Assembly (NCBI RefSeq): GCF_022869165.1
Contig: NZ_CP094929.1
Span: forward strand, 1,054,001 to 1,118,000
Length of the DNA stretch: 64,000 nucleotides
Direction: 5' to 3'
DNA from: Sphaerochaeta associata
GTDB lineage: Bacteria > Spirochaetota > Spirochaetia > Sphaerochaetales > Sphaerochaetaceae
Shown here: positions 59,584-64,000 of the stretch, piece after piece
Layout: each line of letters begins with the position of its first letter
Position numbering within the stretch: the stretch's first letter is position 1
The notes under the pieces: generated by a model
Database searches by the model: none
Told to the model about the DNA's origin: nothing
The model's input: only the letters and a program-made list of their open reading frames with translations
Position numbers and translations under genes: made by a program

Positions 59584-60000
59584 GAGCAAGTCTCCTTGAT
59601 AGTGTTTTGCCTCGCTTTGGGTGCCAGCGGCGGGCTTTTTTGTTTCCTGGATACGTAGCTGCACCTCTGACTCTTTCCGACCGGCCGCGGCAGGGAAGAG
59701 GTAGGAAGGGCGAGCTGTCTCCTTCGTCATCTGCAAGAAACAGGCTGATGGCGAAAGCAAGCGGATACCGCCAGGCGGTCACACTCATTAGGAGGAAGGT
59801 GCATGCTGGCACATACACAAGCTTCCCTCCAGCCCTGTCCTCGGGAGGAACACATATGCATGAGGTAAAGGTCCCCATCCCACGGGCAGTTTGTAGTCAG
59901 AATACTCAACCTCTTCAAGCTTTGTCAAGGAACGATAGAATAGTGCGAGGCTTGGTTTCTCTCTTTGCGTAGAATGCCTTGGGTGTGGTACTATCCGGAT
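59584..60000. other. Long leader / intergenic region upstream of the DbpA-type gene
   Basis: About 400 nt with no supported gene on either strand. On the minus strand it would be a 5' leader of roughly 310 nt. It contains several complementary GC-rich blocks (for example ACCG/CGGT around 59770 and a GGCCGCGGCC-rich patch near 59685), but I could not match it to a known riboswitch or structured RNA. Confidence 0.55.
59899..59928 (-). promoter_or_regulatory. Candidate promoter of the DbpA-type/MBL operon
   Basis: Minus strand: TTGACA (59928-59923), 18-bp spacer, TATTCT (59904-59899). Confidence 0.5.
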
Positions 60001-61086
60001 ATGGGTAATTTGCAGGCGGACATCCAACAAAAGCAGAAGGAGATTGAACAGCATCAAAGTGATGTCTTTTCCCTCTATGCAGATTTGGGCAGGAGTGTTG
60101 CACTTGTGCAGCAGATTTCCCCGCTTCCATACGCTGCAGGCGAGTATCAGCTTTTCTGTACCCAGATGGATGCCTATGAGAGTGCAAAGCATTCGTTTGA
60201 ACAGATTTCCGGATATATCGCCCAAATCGAGGATCGCTCCAGGAAAATAAAGGAGATCGAGAAGGACATTCGCCTGCTGGCCAGGCCGTTTGCACGGGTG
60301 TACGCCCAACTCGGGGCGATAGCGTATGAAGCATATGGTTCGCAGACCCTGGCAGAGCATGTAGCGCAGGCTTGTTTCCCGTTTTTCGAGGAGCATGCCA
60401 AGCGAACCCGGAAACTGGAGAATCTGAAGCAGTCTCATGTTGGGTTTCTAGGGCGTCGCCTTATCGGCCTTCAGCTGGATTTGCAGCGGAAAATTCTTCC
60501 CGCTTTATTGGCGAAGGCCGGAGCACGACTTGTGGCAATCAGCTGTGAGAAGGACCTTCCTCTTTCGGGCAGGCAGTCCTTGCTCGACGAGCTGGAAGAT
60601 CTGAAAGAGCGAAGACGGGAGTTGAGTCAGGAACTCGAATTGCACCAGAGCGCCATGGCCAAATTGCAATCGGAGGAGGTCCAGAGCCCCAAGGCCCGCA
60701 TGGAAGAGCGGGCCAATGTGATGAAGATGGAGCAAAAGGCGGCTGAGAAGGCAGCCTCATCGTATGGCAAAGCCTTGTATGAAACGTTGCCCGAAAGTGT
60801 GCACTCCGACCAAATCGGCCAGAAAGCCATTCAGCTCATGGATCAGATTACGCTGCATCATAAGCGGATTAAAAGCCTGCAACGGGAGATCAAGCAACTG
60901 GAGAATCTGATTCAGGTGCAGGAATTGGAAGCCCAGATTGAGCTGGAGAATCAGAAAATCGAGCTGCTCCGTTCCCAAATCGATACCTGCAATCGACAAA
61001 TCAGCCAGATAGCTGCCTCCATTCACGAGAAGCAGAACCGTATCACCATCCTGCTTCCTCCTTCCATGGTACACACAGATGGCTGA
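60001..61086 (+). CDS. Coiled-coil protein of unknown function
   Basis: A 361-residue cytoplasmic protein without signal peptide or membrane segment. Three long heptad-rich stretches are visible (about 3-25, 200-250 and 285-350, the last with repeated LEAQIELENQKIELLRSQI-like heptads), separated by a helical middle region with Ala- and Gly-rich turns. No family is recognised. The start is uncertain: ATG at 60001, with ATG 59974 and TTG 59965 also in frame and no strong ribosome site. The stop lies 8 bp inside mltG, so the two are translationally coupled and may work together in envelope growth. Confidence 0.75.
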   Translation: MGNLQADIQQKQKEIEQHQSDVFSLYADLGRSVALVQQISPLPYAAGEYQLFCTQMDAYESAKHSFEQISGYIAQIEDRSRKIKEIEKDIRLLARPFARVYAQLGAIAYEAYGSQTLAEHVAQACFPFFEEHAKRTRKLENLKQSHVGFLGRRLIGLQLDLQRKILPALLAKAGARLVAISCEKDLPLSGRQSLLDELEDLKERRRELSQELELHQSAMAKLQSEEVQSPKARMEERANVMKMEQKAAEKAASSYGKALYETLPESVHSDQIGQKAIQLMDQITLHHKRIKSLQREIKQLENLIQVQELEAQIELENQKIELLRSQIDTCNRQISQIAASIHEKQNRITILLPPSMVHTDG

Positions 61087-62485
61087 GAAACCTAAAGAAC
61101 CCACGCAGCTGACCTTGGATTTGGAAGAGACCAAGGCAAGTACGTCTGCGAAGTCCAACACCTCTTCGTACAAAGTGGTGTTGAAGGATGATGCTGCACA
61201 AACCCCATCGCGTCCTGCCGTGCGCCGTAAGCCTTCGGTGAACACCCGCAGTATGACGGTAAAAATTTCTTCCCGCAATAAAACGGATTCCCCTGCTTGG
61301 AAACCCAAGAGCAGTACACAGACAAAGCAGGGCGGCGTATCTGTACGTACAAGAGTACAGACAGTCAGGACGGCGGAACAGCCGAATCCTCATTTGGTCC
61401 AAACTCATGCAGTGAAGGGTAAAAGCACTACGGTTGCAAGACCGAAGGTGCAACCGCCTCCGATCGGAAAACGCAAGGGGTATAGAAAATCGAAAGCTGC
61501 AATGCTTCTCATTCCACTCTTGGCGGCAACCTTGCTGTTCTGTATCGCAATCCTGTGGTGGGTGATCTCAACCCAAAGAGACGAATACCATGTGGTGATG
61601 AGCCCGCTAGTCGAGGACAGGGCGGTAATCGCCTTGAATATCGAGCGCGGCATGACCGCTCGTTCCGTAAGCTTGCTCCTACAGCAGTCAGGGGTGGTTG
61701 AGGATGCCCAGGCATTGCTCGCCTACATCGTAGAGAATGATCTGGCTACTATTTTAAAGACAGGTTCGTATCTGATGAACAACACAATGAGTTTCGAGGA
61801 AATCGGGAAAATGCTCACCGCAGAGCCTGAAATGGTGCAGCTGACCATCCCCGGCGCCTTTACCCTGGAGACCATCGATGCATATTTAGTCAACCGACTG
61901 GGATTTGAGCAAGGAACATTTCTGCAATCTTCTCACGATCTGGCAACCGCTTACGGGCTCAGCTTCACCGAAGGTTGGCTGCTTGGCGGCACCTACTCGG
62001 TGAATAGGCAGCGCGCCGCCAATGATTTGGCCTTGTCCATGCACCAAGCCATGCTCGAGGAGGTTCGCAAGCACCTCTCCTCCCCGTTGTTGGAGCAATA
62101 CTCCATTGAAGAGTTGTTGATTATAGCTTCCATGATTCAGGCCGAGACTCAGGATGTAAGCCAAATGCCGGGTATTTCTTCGGTGATTCACAATCGGTTG
62201 AAGAATAATGAACCGCTTGGAATCGATGCCACCACCCGCTATGAGTTGAACGACTGGGTCAATCCCATTCCAACCCATGCCCTGGAAACAAAGACTCCGT
62301 ACAACACCCGTCGTAGAGTCGGCCTACCCCCGACAGGAATCTGCAGCCCCACTTCCGATGCAGTGCAGGCAGCGTTCCATCCTGCCGATACTCCGTATTT
62401 CTACTATCTGCACGATACAGACAAGCAGATACATTTTGCACGTACCTATGAGGAGCACAAGGAAAATATCAAACTGTATCGCTAG
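61079..62485 (+). CDS. mltG: Endolytic murein transglycosylase
   Basis: A 468-residue MltG/YceG protein that cuts nascent peptidoglycan and sets glycan strand length. The first 140 residues are a basic, Ser/Thr/Lys-rich cytosolic region, much longer than in E. coli MltG. A single transmembrane helix follows (about 141-164), then the LysM-like and catalytic YceG region. Glu356 in ASMIQAET is the likely catalytic residue, and HNRLKNNEPLGIDAT and GLPPTGICSPTSDA are conserved. The gene starts inside the coiled-coil gene and its end overlaps the convergent SdpI-like gene by 17 bp. Confidence 0.9.
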   Translation: MAEKPKEPTQLTLDLEETKASTSAKSNTSSYKVVLKDDAAQTPSRPAVRRKPSVNTRSMTVKISSRNKTDSPAWKPKSSTQTKQGGVSVRTRVQTVRTAEQPNPHLVQTHAVKGKSTTVARPKVQPPPIGKRKGYRKSKAAMLLIPLLAATLLFCIAILWWVISTQRDEYHVVMSPLVEDRAVIALNIERGMTARSVSLLLQQSGVVEDAQALLAYIVENDLATILKTGSYLMNNTMSFEEIGKMLTAEPEMVQLTIPGAFTLETIDAYLVNRLGFEQGTFLQSSHDLATAYGLSFTEGWLLGGTYSVNRQRAANDLALSMHQAMLEEVRKHLSSPLLEQYSIEELLIIASMIQAETQDVSQMPGISSVIHNRLKNNEPLGIDATTRYELNDWVNPIPTHALETKTPYNTRRRVGLPPTGICSPTSDAVQAAFHPADTPYFYYLHDTDKQIHFARTYEEHKENIKLYR

Positions 62486-63128
62486 TCTGTTCGGTCCTGT
62501 ACAGGATGAACGAATAGATTGCCGGAACTATGACCAGGATTGGTATGCCGATTATGAAAAGGGGAGCAGCATCCAGGTTGAGCAGCAGTCCGAGGATGAA
62601 GGCGATGCTTACAACCGTCCAGAGCCAACCGGCAAAGCGGTGGGTTTTCCTCCAGTTGTACTCGCTGGCCAGTGTCCAGGGAATCTTGATGCCTATGGTG
62701 TAATTCTGTTTGCATTTCGGCAGATAGTTGCCGATGATCAGTAGGAGTATGGAGACGGCCATCGGTACGACTCGTTGTACTTCAATCGGTTTTCCTAAGG
62801 CGATCAAAAGGGTGAGGGGAGTCAAAAAAAGATTGAGTGATGCAATGAGCCAACGGGAGATATGGTAGATTCTCTCTTTGGGATCCCTCTTTGGGTCGGC
62901 TTTCAAGGCGACCTGCAGCACTACGTTCAACAGCGTGAGCAACAATGGGAGACCAAATGCAGCAAAGGCCTTGGAGGCAAAGTTGTCCGGCTCTCCGGCA
63001 GCATTGAAGTGAATCGCCACTCGGTCGGGCAGCTCTGCATATACCAAAGCCGAGAATACGAGTGGCAGCAGGCAGACCAAGGTGGTAACGACGAGTGTTC
63101 GGTCAAGAAGAGAGCGTGGTTGTTTCAT
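62469..63128 (-). CDS. SdpI/YhfL-like membrane protein (DUF1648 family)
   Basis: A 219-residue membrane protein with about six hydrophobic segments. LPDRVAIHFNAAGEPDNFASK is the DUF1648 signature, and NYTIGIKIPWTLASEYNWRKTHRFAGWLW is the SdpI C-terminal motif. In Bacillus SdpI confers immunity to the SDP toxin and sequesters the repressor SdpR. Here it is co-transcribed with an ArsR-type regulator whose stop overlaps it, the same order as sdpRI, but no toxin gene is nearby. GGAGG precedes the ATG at 63128. Confidence 0.85.
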   Translation of the reverse strand: MKQPRSLLDRTLVVTTLVCLLPLVFSALVYAELPDRVAIHFNAAGEPDNFASKAFAAFGLPLLLTLLNVVLQVALKADPKRDPKERIYHISRWLIASLNLFLTPLTLLIALGKPIEVQRVVPMAVSILLLIIGNYLPKCKQNYTIGIKIPWTLASEYNWRKTHRFAGWLWTVVSIAFILGLLLNLDAAPLFIIGIPILVIVPAIYSFILYRTEQTSDTV

Positions 63129-63396
63129 CAGATCCTCCAGTAAACTGCGCACACCAGAGCATGATTTCCTCGAATACCGAGGCGTTCAGTTCATAATAAA
63201 TGAAATTCTTGAATTTGCTTTCCGTTATCAAGGAAGCTTTTTTTAAAAGGGAGAGGTGGTAGGATACCGTGGCGGCTGAAAGATTGGGGAAATTTCCTAC
63301 AATTTCTCCTGCACTGAGCCTGCCCTTTTTCAGCAGGGAAAGCATCTCACGCCTCTGAGGGTCGGAAATGGCTTTCATGGTTTCTGAGAACCCCAT
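63103..63396 (-). CDS. ArsR-family regulator, SdpR-like
   Basis: A 97-residue winged-helix repressor. MKAISDPQRREMLSLLKKG and the recognition region LSAATVSYHLSLLKKASLI are typical of the SdpR/ArsR group, and no metal-binding Cys motif of the ArsR kind is present. It overlaps the SdpI-like gene by 26 bp. Between its predicted promoter and start codon lie two adjacent ATTT-N2-AAT-type palindromes that are likely its operator. Autoregulation released when SdpI binds the repressor at the membrane is the known Bacillus scheme. Confidence 0.85.
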   Translation of the reverse strand: MGFSETMKAISDPQRREMLSLLKKGRLSAGEIVGNFPNLSAATVSYHLSLLKKASLITESKFKNFIYYELNASVFEEIMLWCAQFTGGSDETTTLSS

Positions 63397-63406
63397 GGTT
63401 ACTCCT

Positions 63407-63426
63407 ATTTCGAAATAATTCTAAAT
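63407..63426. promoter_or_regulatory. Tandem palindromes upstream of the ArsR/SdpR-like gene
   Basis: ATTTCGAAAT (63407-63416) is a perfect palindrome followed directly by AATTCTAAAT (63417-63426), an imperfect copy. Both lie between the predicted -10 and the start codon. Confidence 0.55.
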
Positions 63427-63428
63427 AG

Positions 63429-63457
63429 ATAGTAGTCACGGCTCACATGTTCGTCAA
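63429..63457 (-). promoter_or_regulatory. Candidate promoter of the sdpRI-like operon
   Basis: Minus strand: TTGACG (63457-63452), 17-bp spacer, TACTAT (63434-63429). Confidence 0.5.
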
Positions 63458-63495
63458 GTGGAGACGATTCAGCAGGTACATTTTATACGGTTTTG

Positions 63496-63573
63496 GACAA
63501 GGAAAATCCTCCTTGGCTGAGGTTCATCTGTGTTAAATTTCCATTCATTACTAAATGAGGACTTTTCCTTGTC
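63496..63573. repeat. Inverted repeat with 16-17 bp arms
   Basis: GACAAGGAAAA-TCCTC (63496-63511) is complementary to GAGGACTTTTCCTTGTC (63557-63573) except for one extra base. A 45-nt loop separates the arms. Confidence 0.6.
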
Positions 63574-63622
63574 GGGAAAGTTCAGAGCCTGCATACCCTT
63601 TATATGACCTGAGGGTTGCTAT

Positions 63623-63661
63623 AAAAAAAGTACACACTCTCTTGAAAGCAGTTGTGTACTT
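63623..63661 (-). terminator. Terminator of tRNA-Leu
   Basis: AAGTACACA (63629-63637) pairs with TGTGTACTT (63653-63661). On the minus strand the stem is followed by seven Ts. Confidence 0.8.
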
Positions 63662-63692
63662 CTTTTATTTCTTTGCAGAATAAACATTTAAC

Positions 63693-63777
63693 TACCGGCG
63701 ATCGGAATCGAACCGATACGGATTACTCATCCATCAGATTTTGAGTCTGACGTGTCTACCAATTTCACCACGCCGGC
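63693..63777 (-). tRNA. tRNA-Leu(CAA)
   Basis: An 85-nt class II tRNA on the minus strand with acceptor GCCGGCG/CGCCGGT, anticodon loop CTCAAAA (CAA), a long variable arm and T loop TTCGATT. CCA is not encoded. Confidence 0.94.
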
Positions 63778-63790
63778 ATCAGCGAAATTC

Positions 63791-63819
63791 ATGCTATCAA
63801 ATCCGGTTGGAAAAAGCAA
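63791..63819 (-). promoter_or_regulatory. Promoter of tRNA-Leu
   Basis: Minus strand: TTGCTT (63819-63814), 17-bp spacer, TAGCAT (63796-63791), 13 bp before the mature 5' end. Confidence 0.55.
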
Positions 63820-63845
63820 CACAGTTTTAAAAATTTAGCGGTAGA

Positions 63846-63874
63846 TTGTCTTTTCACTCCAATTGTTTTAGAGT
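63846..63874 (+). promoter_or_regulatory. Candidate promoter of the partial secreted-protein gene
   Basis: TTGTCT (63846-63851), 17-bp spacer, TAGAGT (63869-63874), 21 bp ahead of the start codon. Confidence 0.5.
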
Positions 63875-63895
63875 AAAGCGTACACGGAGGGAATT

Positions 63896-64000
63896 GTGAA
63901 GAGTCTTAAGAAATTCCTCGCCATGCTTTTATTGCTTTGTATGGCGGTTTCCACATTGGCAGGTATGGATGCAGATGACATTCTCAGTGCCGACCTTCCT
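63896..64000 (+). CDS. Secreted protein, N-terminal fragment (runs off window)
   Basis: GTG start with CACGGAGGG upstream, followed by 35 codons to the window edge. The peptide begins with KSLKKF and a hydrophobic core, with a likely signal peptidase site near TLA-GM (about residue 23). The mature start MDADDILSADLP is acidic. Too little is present to assign a family. Confidence 0.65.
   Translation, partial: MKSLKKFLAMLLLLCMAVSTLAGMDADDILSADLP

Larger units (their letters stand above)
63458..63692. other. Intergenic region with a long-arm inverted repeat and a tRNA terminator
   Basis: No gene is supported. It contains imperfect inverted repeats at 63496-63511 and 63557-63573 and the terminator of tRNA-Leu. 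Confidence 0.55.

Noticed and set aside
59584-59760. 59-codon N-terminal extension of the DbpA-type protein
   Set aside because: AAGGAG sits correctly before the ATG at 59583, and the extension lacks a ribosome site.
1-64000. CRISPR arrays, rRNA genes, prophage or integrase genes
   Set aside because: No regularly spaced repeats, rRNA-like segments, integrase or structural phage genes were found.

Overview
The window looks like a chromosomal segment of a free-living or gut-type spirochaete, most likely near Sphaerochaeta/Treponema. This is inferred from protein style (signal-peptide plus C-terminal-Phe outer-membrane barrels, YesMN-type regulation, many ECF and sugar ABC transporters, an MnmA with a SQDFY-type active-site loop), from base composition near half GC, and from short intergenic gaps. 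No species can be fixed without a database search. There is no rRNA, prophage or CRISPR array. One intact insertion sequence is present.

Layout. 1-6.9 kb: tail of an ECF transporter S component, guaA, MATE and MFS exporters (minus strand), aspartate kinase, and a UPF0316 membrane protein. 7.0-11.2 kb: a ChvE-GguA-GguB monosaccharide ABC transporter behind a LacI-type operator. 11.3-26.2 kb: a uronic-acid polysaccharide locus. A minus-strand operon encodes a YesM-type kinase, a YesN-type AraC response regulator and a heparinase II/III lyase. The divergent plus-strand operon encodes a CUT1 sugar-binding protein, two permeases, a GH88 unsaturated glucuronyl hydrolase and a second heparinase-type lyase. 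The locus has no ATPase of its own, but a MsmK/UgpC-type ATPase lies just beyond an IS1634-like element inserted next to it. 26.2-28.7 kb: tRNA-Gly, a ferritin-loaded encapsulin operon (minus) and a GntR/UTRA regulator. 28.8-41.9 kb: acyl-CoA ligase, an AT-rich lipoprotein/outer-membrane pair, NhaC antiporter, ManA, a cysteine desulfidase-like UPF0597 protein, a DnaQ-type exonuclease, a PAP2 phosphatase, two identical tRNA-Asp genes each with its own promoter and terminator, MnmA and NagB.

42.0-44.8 kb: an AT-rich accessory patch with a small outer-membrane barrel, a decayed HigB fragment and an intact HigB toxin gene overlapping a HigA antitoxin fused to an ImmA/IrrE metallopeptidase. 44.9-49.5 kb: glycerophosphodiesterase, TrmJ-like methylase, AI-2E-type membrane protein, a variant MutY-like glycosylase without an Fe-S motif and a DMT transporter. 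49.5-57.8 kb: a tightly packed cobamide salvage/remodelling run (cobT, CbiR-like TIM barrel, cobU, cobS), then a ThrH-type HAD phosphatase, a small membrane protein, an S-adenosylmethionine hydrolase, a UPF0397 ECF S component, and a single polypeptide that fuses both ECF ATPases and the EcfT transmembrane subunit. 57.9-64 kb: TraR/DksA zinc-finger protein, MBL hydrolase, a DbpA-type RNA-binding protein with a long leader, a coiled-coil protein, MltG, an SdpRI-like regulator/membrane pair, tRNA-Leu and the start of a secreted protein.

The most distinctive systems are the cobamide-remodelling run coupled to a three-domain ECF fusion, the encapsulin-ferritin operon with a palindrome lying inside its promoter, and the HigB/HigA-ImmA fusion beside its own decayed copy.
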